From: a virus
Virus record (IMG/VR): IMGVR_UViG_3300025101_002824
Location: 50,085 to 114,084 of that record
Length of the DNA: 64,000 nt
Strand: one strand, 5' to 3'
Of this stretch, positions 28,837 through 39,800 are shown in pieces (the stretch's first letter is position 1; each line of letters starts with the position of its first letter). The notes below the pieces were generated by a model. It was not told the origin of the DNA. It saw only the letters and a list, made by a program, of their open reading frames with translations, and ran no database searches. The position numbers and the translations under genes are program-made.

Positions 28837-30377
28837 TGAAATATAGCAAGGACGGATATAAAAGAAATAGCAAGGATAAGAATAATCCTTATAATATAAT
28901 ACCATCAGGTAATATAACTATGGAGGATGTAGATTTTCCTGTACTTGGTATGGATAACTTAGGTAATAGTAAAGTTATGATGCCAGGTGCTAATTATACA
29001 TTTCCTGGCAATTCTGTTTTTGAAATACCAATGTTTTCTAATGGTGGACCTAAAAAAAATAAATATGGTCTTACATATAATCTTTTAAAAAGTTATATTG
29101 ATAGAGGAAAATTAAATTATGGTCTTATAAAACAACATCCTAGATTACTTATTCCTAGTACTATAAGAAATCAATATGATTTATATAAGTATATGAATAC
29201 TGCAGATATGCGTGGTATTACTGGTAGAAATCTTATAGACAATGTTACAATACCTATTCAAAAAGGCAGTAGTTTAATTCAGCATAGAGGTTTAAAAAAT
29301 TCTTCTGAAATAGATGAATCTATGGAAAAGATATTAGCAGATTATACAATTAATTCTGCTCCTTTTAAATTTAGTTCATTTGATGGAAAATCAGGATATG
29401 TGCCTCAAGGTGGTTTTCCAATGGTAAATACAGGAGATACTAGACCTTTTTTTATACAAGATGATTCATATGCAAAACTATTAGATGACTATTTAAAAAA
29501 TAATAATATTAGTTGGAAAAGTTTAGATAGAGATAAACCTATAGAATTAAATAGAGCATTTGGAACATTTGATGTTACAAGTTCTTCTGGCGGAAGTTTA
29601 CAAGATTATATAGATAGATTAAAATCAGGAGAAGTTTTTAGTTTAGGAGATATAACATCTTGGTCAATTGGTAAACCTTTACCACAATTTGGTAGTCAGA
29701 GATTTTTAATTAAAAATTTTCCAACTAATAGAAATGCGTTTGTAAATAGACCTGATTTAAATAAATTTTTAACTAGAAATCAAAAACAATCATTTGTTGA
29801 AACAGAATTATTATTACCAAGTGATACAAAATTTAAAGTAACTAATTTAATTAAAAAGTCACCAAGACAGCCTCTTGAATATAAAAAAGATAGCAAAGGT
29901 TTAATTTATGATCCAGTACCACAATGGGGAACAGATATTGAATTAGAAGTACAAAAAAAAGGTGGTGAAAAAAAATCTAAATATGTTAAATCTCCTTTTA
30001 CAAAAGGAAAATTATCTTTAGCAAATACAGATGGTTTAATAAATAAAATGATTAATCAGGGTATTTTTAAATCTGAATTTGCAATGGGAGGACAGTTAAA
30101 ATTAAATAATGGATATACAGTAAAAAAACATTTTGATAAATTAAAAGACATACCTTATATATCATATACAAAACAACCTGATATAGAAGGAAGAGTATAC
30201 TATGATTCAGATAGCACAGATGTTTTAGATGATTTTAACATTATAGATGTTGAATCAAATTTAATTAAAAAACAAAGAAAACATAAAAGAACTAAAGATA
30301 TAATATTAAAATATAAAAACGGAAATAATCTTACACAAACAGAAAAAGCACATTTAAACTCATTAGGGTTATTGTAG
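28836..30377 (+). CDS. Probable virion ADP-ribosyltransferase (cargo protein)
   Basis: This 513 aa protein follows the muzzle gene with a TAATG overlap, in the place of ejected 'cargo' proteins. Its middle shows the R-S-E triad of the arginine-specific ADP-ribosyltransferase fold: R151 in IQHRGL, a Ser motif T274-S275-W-S277, and E322-T-E324 followed by LLLPSDTKFKV, which matches the usual 'E.E.LLP.GT.F.V' strand of this family. The E-x-E form suggests modification of arginine. Flanking regions are basic and include two '..GG' motifs (MFSNGG near residue 66, FAMGG near 415). By analogy with T4 Alt, the protein could enter the host with the DNA and modify host proteins. Function is inferred; the triad is seen. 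Confidence 0.65.
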   Translation: MKYSKDGYKRNSKDKNNPYNIIPSGNITMEDVDFPVLGMDNLGNSKVMMPGANYTFPGNSVFEIPMFSNGGPKKNKYGLTYNLLKSYIDRGKLNYGLIKQHPRLLIPSTIRNQYDLYKYMNTADMRGITGRNLIDNVTIPIQKGSSLIQHRGLKNSSEIDESMEKILADYTINSAPFKFSSFDGKSGYVPQGGFPMVNTGDTRPFFIQDDSYAKLLDDYLKNNNISWKSLDRDKPIELNRAFGTFDVTSSSGGSLQDYIDRLKSGEVFSLGDITSWSIGKPLPQFGSQRFLIKNFPTNRNAFVNRPDLNKFLTRNQKQSFVETELLLPSDTKFKVTNLIKKSPRQPLEYKKDSKGLIYDPVPQWGTDIELEVQKKGGEKKSKYVKSPFTKGKLSLANTDGLINKMINQGIFKSEFAMGGQLKLNNGYTVKKHFDKLKDIPYISYTKQPDIEGRVYYDSDSTDVLDDFNIIDVESNLIKKQRKHKRTKDIILKYKNGNNLTQTEKAHLNSLGLL

Positions 30378-30399
30378 TAAAATTAGTTAAATTGCTTTA

Positions 30400-30423
30400 T
30401 TTTTAGTATATTATTAATGTAGA
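30400..30423 (+). promoter_or_regulatory. Candidate phage promoter motif, copy 5
   Basis: TTTAGTATATTATTAATGTA lies about 21 bases before the next start and is almost identical to the copy at 15231. It would let the following cargo genes be transcribed independently of the muzzle operon. Confidence 0.5.
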
Positions 30424-30443
30424 ATGGTGTCCATATAACAATT

Positions 30444-33407
30444 ATGAAAAGAAATAAAAAAAATAATCAAAAACAAACTTTTGACGTTTATCCAATGTTA
30501 TCTGATTATCAATATGTTACAGGTATACCTATGATGCAAAATGGATCTGAATTTTTTAGCTATGATGACTACATGACTGATTTAGTATTGGCAAATACTG
30601 GTACAGAAACACCTACACCTTTTATTCCTAAATATAACATAGATAATAATTATACTCAAACAGGTGATATAGAATATGGTATACCAAAGTCAATAAGTAC
30701 AGCTAATCCATTATTAAATCTTGCTAGTAGTTTAACTAAATTTAAAAATCTTGGTACAGATTTTAAAAATGCACTTGGAAATATAAATCCTAGAACAGGT
30801 TTACCTTTTAAAAAATCTGACTTTGCAAGAACTACACTTACTAATACAACAGATGAAAATGTAATATTAGATGGAGAGGGTTTTAAAAATTTATATGATA
30901 AATCAGGAAATATAAATCAAGATGCAAATACTGCTGAAAATTTGTTTATGACTCAAGATGAAGCTAAACAAAAATACTTTAATACATTAGCAAAACAACA
31001 TTCAGAAACATATCTTGATAATGATGGAAATTCATTATTAAGTAAACAAGTAATGAATGATGATGGAACTATTTCTTATGCTGATATTACAAAACCTAAT
31101 CCTAACTATGATCCTTCAAAACCAGAAGGACCTGGTAATGAAAAAACTATAACAGTCCCTTTTACAGATGCTGATAAAACTGCAGGTGATATAGCACAAG
31201 AAAATGTAAAAGATATTAATGTACAAAGTTTGTTATATAACGATGACTTAACTGAAGTTACTAAATTATCAAGAGTAACAAATACAGGTGAAAAAGAAAT
31301 AGCAGATTATGATGCAGATAAAATAGCAACAGAAGGAACATATAATTTTAATGTGCAAGAAAATATTGGTCAAGATCCAATTGATGATAGATATTTAATG
31401 GCTGGAGGAAGTTTTCCAAGAAATAATCTTTCTGCTTTTGTATATGGAGGAGAAGAAATACCTGAAGCACAGTTTGGAAAAAGTAATTTTAGAAACTATA
31501 CATTAAGAGATCCTAATTTTACTATAGGAACTAAAACTATAGCTCCAATAAACAGAATAACAAGAAACTTACCATTTGGTGCTGTTGATAAAGGTGTTCA
31601 ACAAGGATACGGATTTAATGCTAATATACCTCTTGTTTCAAGTCAATTACTTAAAACACCAACTTCACAATTAGTTGGTAATATAAATATAGGCACAAAT
31701 GCATATAGAACACCAGGTAGTGAAAGATATGCTACAAAATATGTAGATTCAGATATGGACATTATGATGGAAAATGCACCTTTACATTTACAAAATGTAC
31801 AATCTGCATATGGTGCATATCAAGATTATTCTGCTCCTTATATGACTAATGTAGGTCAACGTATTGGTATTGGTGGTGATTATACTTATTCACCAAGAGG
31901 GCTTGGTAGAGATCTTGCTATTGATTTAGGTGCTGATCTTGGATTAAATTATAGTAGAGGTGAGCTTGGCTCTGACTTTGCATATGTAGATAAATTTGAA
32001 AATTTTCATGGTTTAGAAAATGATGCAGCTATAAATATTTTTGACTCAGTAACACCTGAAATTGAAGGTAATTTATTTGGAGTTGATGCAGGAGCATACG
32101 CAGGTTTAAGAAATCAAAATACAGGACTTTCAGGAGGTATATATGGTAATTATGGTACAATGAGAACAATAAATCCAGGTATGCGTTTAGGTTTTAAAGG
32201 TAATATACCATTAATTAGAGGAAAGGGTAATATGCGTGGATTTAATATTTCAGCTAGTCCAGATATAAGTTATGATTTTCAATCAAACACACCTAGATAT
32301 GGTTTTGGAATTAGTGCAGGATTTGAAGATGGAGGAGAAAATTTACAAAAATATCAAGGTGATGTAGGTCCAAGTGAAACAAATAAAGAGACATATATAT
32401 TTAATGGTCAACAAGTTACTGAAGAAGAGTTTAATAGATTATCTAAAGAAAGTCAAAATGATTTTAATGAATTTAGAAATAATACTAATTCTGAAAGACA
32501 AAATTTTATGAACCAAACACCATTTACCTCTTCACAAAATAATGAAGGGGTTGGTTCAGGCCCTACTAATCCAGGTGCTACAACTTCTGGACAATCAGTA
32601 AATCCTGTTGTAACTGCTCCTTCTATGAATGAAATTGCTGGTGGTACTCCATTAGATTTAGATTTACCAACTCCAGATTATATGAATCCTCTTGGAATGA
32701 ATCAAGAAATACCAACTAATCCTAATCAAGTTGATACATATGAAGTAAGTACTGAAGGTACACCTGTTGATAATACTGATATACCAGTTGTAGAACCAGA
32801 AGGACCAGCTGCTCCTGTAGAAATGAGTTTTAGTCAACCTGATCTTACTGATGAGCAAAAGGCTAATATGACTGAAGCAGAAATAAAAGCTTATGAAAGA
32901 AAACAAAAATTAGATTCAGCATATAATGAAGGTAATGCATTTATGAATACAGGTTTTGTAGGAACAGCTAAAAGAGTATTTGGAGAAGCTGCTAAAGCTG
33001 CTACAATGGGTGCAGATTCAATAAATTATTTTGCAGGCTATGGTGACATGTTAAAAAATGAATTAGAAACAGATAATGAACAAGATGAAATAGGTGATTT
33101 TGTTAATCCTATTGAAGCTAGTAGAGGTGATAAAGGTGATTATGGTGTAAACTCAGGAGCGTATAGAGTTAATAGTTTAGGTTATGGTGATGGACCTAGA
33201 GGTCAAATTGCACAAATGGGTACAGAAACAAATGGTATGCCTAAGCCAGATTATAGTTCGTTACAACAATTTTTAAATCAAACTATAGTTTCTTATGATC
33301 CTAAATTTTTAATGATGCAGGCAAAAAATGGTGAAGAGATTATAGATGCAGACATGGAACTAATTAAACAACTAATGGCAGCGGGGGCTGACTTTGAAAT
33401 AATGTAG
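30444..33407 (+). CDS. Putative ejected virion protein with beta-barrel-like region
   Basis: This 987 aa protein is the second in the cargo series. Residues about 385-630 consist of repeated 8-12 residue amphipathic strands, with Gly-rich turns and aromatic ends (for example IGIGGDYTYSPRG, VDAGAYAGLRNQNTG, YGFGISAGF). Such a pattern is usual in outer-membrane barrels. The rest is polar and disordered-looking. Motifs of type M..GG or F..GG recur (QNGSEF near 31, MAGGSF near 319, VYGGEE near 333, FEDGGEN near 630), as in neighbouring cargo proteins. No signal peptide. I do not recognise the family. A role in crossing the outer membrane during DNA entry is speculation from strand pattern and place. 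Confidence 0.5.
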   Translation: MKRNKKNNQKQTFDVYPMLSDYQYVTGIPMMQNGSEFFSYDDYMTDLVLANTGTETPTPFIPKYNIDNNYTQTGDIEYGIPKSISTANPLLNLASSLTKFKNLGTDFKNALGNINPRTGLPFKKSDFARTTLTNTTDENVILDGEGFKNLYDKSGNINQDANTAENLFMTQDEAKQKYFNTLAKQHSETYLDNDGNSLLSKQVMNDDGTISYADITKPNPNYDPSKPEGPGNEKTITVPFTDADKTAGDIAQENVKDINVQSLLYNDDLTEVTKLSRVTNTGEKEIADYDADKIATEGTYNFNVQENIGQDPIDDRYLMAGGSFPRNNLSAFVYGGEEIPEAQFGKSNFRNYTLRDPNFTIGTKTIAPINRITRNLPFGAVDKGVQQGYGFNANIPLVSSQLLKTPTSQLVGNINIGTNAYRTPGSERYATKYVDSDMDIMMENAPLHLQNVQSAYGAYQDYSAPYMTNVGQRIGIGGDYTYSPRGLGRDLAIDLGADLGLNYSRGELGSDFAYVDKFENFHGLENDAAINIFDSVTPEIEGNLFGVDAGAYAGLRNQNTGLSGGIYGNYGTMRTINPGMRLGFKGNIPLIRGKGNMRGFNISASPDISYDFQSNTPRYGFGISAGFEDGGENLQKYQGDVGPSETNKETYIFNGQQVTEEEFNRLSKESQNDFNEFRNNTNSERQNFMNQTPFTSSQNNEGVGSGPTNPGATTSGQSVNPVVTAPSMNEIAGGTPLDLDLPTPDYMNPLGMNQEIPTNPNQVDTYEVSTEGTPVDNTDIPVVEPEGPAAPVEMSFSQPDLTDEQKANMTEAEIKAYERKQKLDSAYNEGNAFMNTGFVGTAKRVFGEAAKAATMGADSINYFAGYGDMLKNELETDNEQDEIGDFVNPIEASRGDKGDYGVNSGAYRVNSLGYGDGPRGQIAQMGTETNGMPKPDYSSLQQFLNQTIVSYDPKFLMMQAKNGEEIIDADMELIKQLMAAGADFEIM

Positions 33408-33409
33408 TT

Positions 33410-36400
33410 ATGAAAATTAAACTTAAAAATATCCCGGAAGGGTTTGAATTAAAAAATAACAGGCTTGTAAAAAAAATGGCGGCTGGTGGTACTGTAGGTA
33501 GCACTTTACAACCTGTACCACGTGATGAAGCTAATGTTGAAGCAGAAAAAAATGAAACTGTTTTAACTGATGCTGATCAAGATGGTTTTTATGAATTATA
33601 TAATATAGGAGGTAAAAGACATTCACAAGGTGGAACACCTTTAAATTTACCAGAACAATCTTTTATTTTTTCTGATACAAGAAAAATGAAATTTACAAAA
33701 GAAGAACTAAAAGAACTTGGTGTATCATCATCAAAGAGACTTACCCCTGCTGCAGTCTCTAAAAAATTTCCTATTAATAAATATATGGAAGTTCTTAAAG
33801 ATCCTAGCTCAGACGATATTGCAATTCAAAGTGCTGAGGCTATGATAAAAAAGAATAAAATAAAACTTTCTCAAATTGCTTTTATGCAAGAAAAGAAAAA
33901 AGATTTTGAAGAAGGTTTACCATTAGCTGCATACCCATATCTATTAGAGAATGGTATAGATCCAAAAGAGTTTGAAATGAAGATTGAACAAGCAAAACAA
34001 TCTGAACAACAAATGGCTCAAGGTATGCAAGAAGGAATGCCACCACAAGGACAACCATCACCTCAAGAAATGGAACAAATGGCTATGGCTATGCAGCAGC
34101 AAGGTCAAGGTATGCCTCCTCAAGGTATGATGCCACCTGCTCCACAAGGCATGATGCCACCACAAGAAATGATGCCACCAATGCCTCAAATGGGTATGGC
34201 TATGGGTGGTATGGAATTACGTAATTTTATATATGGTAAAGAAGGTAAAGAAATACCTACTAATAAAGGATTTCAAGCATTACCACCAGCAGCACAAAAA
34301 AATATTATTGACAATATGCAAAAGGGTGGTCAACCATCAATTATACCAGCAGAAATGATGGAGCAGTATAATGCATGGAGAACACAAAATAGATTAAAAG
34401 ACATACCTGAAATACAGATGATGTTTTTAAATACTATGGAAACTGGAGCGCCTATAATGCCTGGTCATTCTGATATGTTTAAGTCTACACCAAATACTAC
34501 AAATAAAATGGCTGTAGGAACATTACCTGGTTGGAAAGAAACATTAAAAGGTTTTATTCCTGATGATTATGATTATGTAGTAGATGATCCAATGCAAGGA
34601 ATGAAAGATTTTATAAATTATATAAGTCCATTTGAAGAAGGTGGATCATATAGTGGACCAAAAGGAGAAGCAGCTTATTTAGCTAGAAAAGATGCTGCTA
34701 TAAAAAAGGCTATGGATAAAGAACAAGATGGTGGAGATCCAAATGCAATGAGTCCTGCTGATCAACAAATGCAAGCATTAATTAATGCACAACAACAGTT
34801 AGCTCAACAAAGACAAATGATCATGATGGCTTATCAGGAAAATCCTGAGCAGTTCTCTAGTCCAGAAGCTCAATCAGGATTAGAAGAAAGACTTATGATT
34901 TTAGATCAAAATCTTGCACAAGTTCAAGCACAATTACAAAAATTATCAGAACAAGAGTTTCTTGCAGAAACAACTATTCCTCTGTCAGAATTTGTAGGAG
35001 AAACTAATATTGCTGCAAAACAAAATATGGGTTATGATTTTTATAATCCTCAATTAATGATGGCTAGAGAAGGAAAAGAGTTACCAGCTTATCAAGAAGG
35101 CAATGGTGAGAATTCTTTTCTTTATGAAGGCACCGATGATATGGGTTATCCAATATCATTAAATCCTTATTTTAGAACATCTCCAACTGGTCAATATATA
35201 AATGGTGAAGAAAATCCTAATTATGATGCAGAATTTGAAAATAAAGTAGATGCAGGTATAGGTGCTCATGAAGGTTATTATAATATTATGAATCAAGATA
35301 ACTTTAAAGGAGTTAGAGATGCATGGATAAAAGCATATAAAGATTTAGATGATCCTGCTAAAATAACAGGTAAGTCTGATAAAGAATTATATAAAGCATT
35401 TAATGATATGAATATATTGTTTAATGCAGCATTTTCATCTGGTGTAAGTTTTAAAGATGGTGATATTACAGCACAATTAAAAAGAAATGCTGAAAAATTA
35501 GGAATGCCTGTTCCTGATGAAGAATCAATTAAAATGTATCAAGGTATGTATAATGCTTTAGCTACTTTAAAAGAAACAGGTACTGATGAACAAAAAGAAT
35601 TACTTCAACAAGTTAATATAAATTATAGTACTAATACTGGAGGTGCTTATGAAATTGTACCAAATAGTGGTAGATTTGTTTCTAAAATTGATGGTAAAAT
35701 TGGTGATAACACAAGTCAACAGTTTGTTTCTGTAACTGATAAACAAGATAATATAGATATAGACTTTGAATGTGATGAAGAAACTAAAAGGCTTAAAATG
35801 CAAGAATGCATGGAGCAAGGTAAAGGTTTTAATGTAAAAGCTTGTGACTGTGAAGAAGAACCAGAAGATACACCTACAGGTGACATCCCACCATATTTAA
35901 CATTTCCAGGAGATGATTTAAAAGTAGGAGCTTTAGCAGCACTTACAATGCAAAGGGATAAAAAGTATGGAAGAAAGCGTAACTATGATCCAATTATGAG
36001 AGATCCTGGTTATGTAGATGATAGAGCTGCAGTAGCTGCACAAACAGCTTTGGCTAATCAAGCTATGGCTGTTTCAAGAGATCCTTCACAGGTTCAAGGT
36101 GCAGCACAAGATCAAATAGATAAAATTCAAGCTAATAGATATGCTACTAATACTAAAATATTTGATAATACTCAAGCTTATAATGTAGCAGAAATAAATA
36201 AATCTAGAGAGTTAAATGATAAATATATGTCTGATTATGTAGACATGGTGAATCTTGTAGATCAAAATTATGACAATGTTAAAGGTCAAGATATGATGAA
36301 TCTTGTTGATGCTGAAGTAACTAGAATGGATAACGCTGATAAATTATATGAACTTAATTTAAGAAATCCAAATTATTACTTTGATCCTCAGCAACATAGA

Positions 36401-36745
36401 ACTATATTTCAAAATCCTGAAGCATTAGAAGCATTTAGAGGTAATCCTAATACACAACCTATAACAGTAGAAGACGCAATTGCATCTTGTAAAAAATCAG
36501 GAGTACCAGAAAGTCAAATAATGCAATGTGTTAAAGTAAAAATGGAATCTGTAAATAATCCAGGAGGTGTTGATTACACAAGAAATGAAATAGCAAATAA
36601 TAATATAGATGCAAATAATCAAAATGATGATAATACAACAACTGGTAGATATGGAGGATCATTTAAATATGGAGGAGCAGTTAGAGAACAAGATTTAATA
36701 AACAGTAGAATTAAATTAAGAAATTGGATAATGGGTAATGAATAA
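33410..36745 (+). CDS. Virion structural/cargo protein, Bacteroidetes-phage type
   Basis: This 1111 aa protein has an N-terminal domain (about residues 1-160) with the motif GGKRHSQGGTPLNLPEQSF, which I recognise as a hallmark of a virion protein shared by crAss-like and related Bacteroidetes phages. Residues 200-260 are a Met/Gln/Pro-rich low-complexity stretch with repeated PPQGM-like units. The rest is helical, with a Cys cluster near residues 800-830 (CDEETKRLKMQECMEQ, CDCEEE). '..GG' motifs recur (MAAGG near 23, AMGG near 263, MQKGG near 303, FEEGG near 407, RYGGSFKYGG near 1080). The order next to other cargo genes suggests an internal, ejected protein. No enzyme motif is seen. Confidence 0.6.
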   Translation: MKIKLKNIPEGFELKNNRLVKKMAAGGTVGSTLQPVPRDEANVEAEKNETVLTDADQDGFYELYNIGGKRHSQGGTPLNLPEQSFIFSDTRKMKFTKEELKELGVSSSKRLTPAAVSKKFPINKYMEVLKDPSSDDIAIQSAEAMIKKNKIKLSQIAFMQEKKKDFEEGLPLAAYPYLLENGIDPKEFEMKIEQAKQSEQQMAQGMQEGMPPQGQPSPQEMEQMAMAMQQQGQGMPPQGMMPPAPQGMMPPQEMMPPMPQMGMAMGGMELRNFIYGKEGKEIPTNKGFQALPPAAQKNIIDNMQKGGQPSIIPAEMMEQYNAWRTQNRLKDIPEIQMMFLNTMETGAPIMPGHSDMFKSTPNTTNKMAVGTLPGWKETLKGFIPDDYDYVVDDPMQGMKDFINYISPFEEGGSYSGPKGEAAYLARKDAAIKKAMDKEQDGGDPNAMSPADQQMQALINAQQQLAQQRQMIMMAYQENPEQFSSPEAQSGLEERLMILDQNLAQVQAQLQKLSEQEFLAETTIPLSEFVGETNIAAKQNMGYDFYNPQLMMAREGKELPAYQEGNGENSFLYEGTDDMGYPISLNPYFRTSPTGQYINGEENPNYDAEFENKVDAGIGAHEGYYNIMNQDNFKGVRDAWIKAYKDLDDPAKITGKSDKELYKAFNDMNILFNAAFSSGVSFKDGDITAQLKRNAEKLGMPVPDEESIKMYQGMYNALATLKETGTDEQKELLQQVNINYSTNTGGAYEIVPNSGRFVSKIDGKIGDNTSQQFVSVTDKQDNIDIDFECDEETKRLKMQECMEQGKGFNVKACDCEEEPEDTPTGDIPPYLTFPGDDLKVGALAALTMQRDKKYGRKRNYDPIMRDPGYVDDRAAVAAQTALANQAMAVSRDPSQVQGAAQDQIDKIQANRYATNTKIFDNTQAYNVAEINKSRELNDKYMSDYVDMVNLVDQNYDNVKGQDMMNLVDAEVTRMDNADKLYELNLRNPNYYFDPQQHRTIFQNPEALEAFRGNPNTQPITVEDAIASCKKSGVPESQIMQCVKVKMESVNNPGGVDYTRNEIANNNIDANNQNDDNTTTGRYGGSFKYGGAVREQDLINSRIKLRNWIMGNE

Positions 36746-36804
36746 ACTTTAAGAGTTTAATTTAATACTTATTAAAACTTATAAAATTTTAGTATTTTTG
36801 TAAT

Positions 36805-39800
36805 ATGGCAACTTACTTACCAAATGTAAAAGATTATGTACCTGAATTGAAGGCATATACGCCTGATTTTAAATTTTTGTCTGATGCATTAGATCAAAGA
36901 CAAGACAGGTATAATAAAACAACCAAGCAATTAAACAATTTGTATGGTGATGTTGTATATGCTGATTTATCTAGAGAAGATAATCAAGCACTTAGAGATA
37001 GTTATGCAAAAAAACTTGCTCCTAAAATACAACAAATATCAGGGTTAGACTTTTCTTTGGCACAAAATGTACAAGCTGCAAAAGGTTTATTTAAACCATT
37101 CTATGAAGATGAAAAACTTGTAAGAGATATTGTTTATACAAAGACTTATAAAGATCAAATGGGTTTAGCTAACTCATATAAAAATGCTGCTAGTGATGAA
37201 CAACGTAAAAGATATTGGGATGATGGAGTCCAATATATGAATTATATGATGGATGATTTTCAAAATAAATCAAGATCAGAATCTATGAGTGTTCCATTAC
37301 CACAATATTTTGAAAACCCTAATCTGTATGAAAAAGCTATGGAAGTTTTAAATACAGGTGGACCAGATGGTAAAGGTTTTAAATCAACTCAAACATATGT
37401 TGATCAAACGGGTCAGTTTATTGTTACACAAGAAAATGGTATAGCATTATTAAGTAAACCTACAGGAAAACAAATAGCAAACCCTAATTTTGATCCTAAT
37501 AAAAAAGTATCTACATCTAATCCTAAGATGATTGAAGAGATGTATAACCCTGCTGCTAATCTTATAAATGAAACTATAACTGATGATCCTACTATAGTTC
37601 AAGGTTATCAAATAAAAGCATATAATAATGCAAGAAAATTTTATGAAGAAGAAGCTAAAAAATCTGGATTACCTGTAGATCAGTTTAAAAAACAATGGGT
37701 ACAAATGCAATTAGGTCAATTTGATGCTGAAAGTAAACAAACTTTAGAAAAAGAAAATGTTGAACTTAATAATACTAGATCTGAATTAGCAAGTTGGGAT
37801 TCTTATGTTAAAGAAGCTCCACTTATTGAAGGTTCAGAAGAATATCAAAAATGGTTTTATGCTATGACAAAAGGTGAAACTATTGAACAAGGTATTAATA
37901 AACTTGAACAAAAAAGAAATAATATATTAAATGGTGTTGATTCAGAAGATTTAGATGCACTTTTAAATAGAGGTTATGCAGCATATATTGCAAATACATT
38001 AGGTAAAGATATTTTTACAGCAGCTAGAGACTATGCTGATCTTACATCACAACATTCATTTGAAGAAAGTAAAATTTATTTAGAAAAACTTAGAGCAAGA
38101 AATAATAAAGATCTTGAACTATTTAAAAGAAGATTAGATTTAGAAGAACAAATTAAAAAAGATTTAGAAGAAATAGAAAGAAATAGCATTAGACCCAATG
38201 CTATACCAGGTGATTCAAGAGAAAATATTACATCTAGAGGAAATCAAATAGAAAGAAATGAAGCTGGTGAATTAAAAGTTCACAAAGAAATAAATACAAG
38301 AAAAATACAAACATTAGCTACTTTTTATAGAGTTATGGCTGATGATTTAAATACTCAAACTAATTTAGATAATATGGCTGGGTATTTACTTACAGATGCT
38401 AACAGAGGGACAGGTGAAGTTAAATCTTCCGGTATATTCTTGCCTAATCAAGCAGGTACAGCTTTACAATTTTATCAATGGGATGAAGCAGTTCAAGCTT
38501 TAAATAATAATCCACAAATTTTAGATTATCATTTTAATAAAATAAAACAAATACAAAATGATCCAGATTTAGCTGCATCATATAAAAAAGAAATAAATAA
38601 CAATGTTAGATCAACAGTAGGAGTTTTAATTGATGATATTGATTTAAGAAATGAAAAATTAACTGTTATAAAAGATCTAGAAAGTAAAGTATATAAAAAT
38701 GTTTTATCAACTATACCTGTTGACGATCTTAGAACAGGTTTAGGTCAAGAAAATTTATCTGATTGGAATATAATGTTATTTGATGAGAATGGTTATATGA
38801 TACCTACAGAAACATTATATAAAAATAAAGTTCAAGAAATAGTAACTAATATACAAAATTTAGCTCCTAAATCATTACCAAGTGATGCAGAAATTTATGA
38901 TCAAATTTTTGATCCAAAAACTAATAATATTATTACAATAGATCAAGGTATACCAGGAGCTTTATTAACTACTAAAGAAGCACAAGATGCAATGAAATCA
39001 TTACCAAATGATCCAAGTAGATTTAATCCACAAATGATAATGAAAGTTATGGGACAAGCTGTAAGAGCTAAAATGCTTAAAGATATAGCTAAAACAGTTA
39101 ATCAAGATCCTGGTACATTTCTTGTAAGATATTATCAACCAACTAGTGATGGTACATTTAAATTTGGTTATGGTGCTACTGAAGATTTTGCACCATCATA
39201 TGATACAGATGAGAGTAGATCTGCTTCTGATCCAAATACATATCCTATGCAAATTGCAAATGAAGTTTTAGAGTATGGTAGTTTTAAACAAATTATAGAT
39301 AAAGTTAAAAATCAAATGGCTGTTGAAATGGATAAAGAAACAGCTATTCCTTTTGAAACTACATTTGATTTTGATTCTTTTTATTATGGTAATCAAACAG
39401 ATGGTGATATGTCTATAGCACCTATTATACCTTTTAGATATGATGCTGGTACTAAAGATAAGTATGTAAATCAACAATTAGATTTATTTTTCTCTGCAAT
39501 AGATAATATGCCAGATAATCAAGTATTTATGACTGAAGGAGATGCTGGTGCAGCATTTAGCATGAAAATTAGTGAAAATGATAGAAGAACTGCTGAATTA
39601 GTTTTAAATGAAATTAGAGCTGATAGAAACTGGAAACCAGGTGGAGGTGCTGAAACCAAAGGTACTCCTGGATATAGAATAGAATATAGTGGTTATGGTG
39701 GTGGAGAATCAGCAGATGGCAAGTATGCAATGTATAAATTTATATTAGATGGTGATTATGCTAAAAGAATTGCTAGCAATATAGATGTTAATTTTGGTGA

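Noticed and set aside
36746-36804. Promoter before the 36805 gene (TATTTTTG near 36792)
   Set aside because: It fits TAnnTTTG but ends about five bases from the start codon and lacks a -33 element, and such octamers are frequent in AT-rich DNA.
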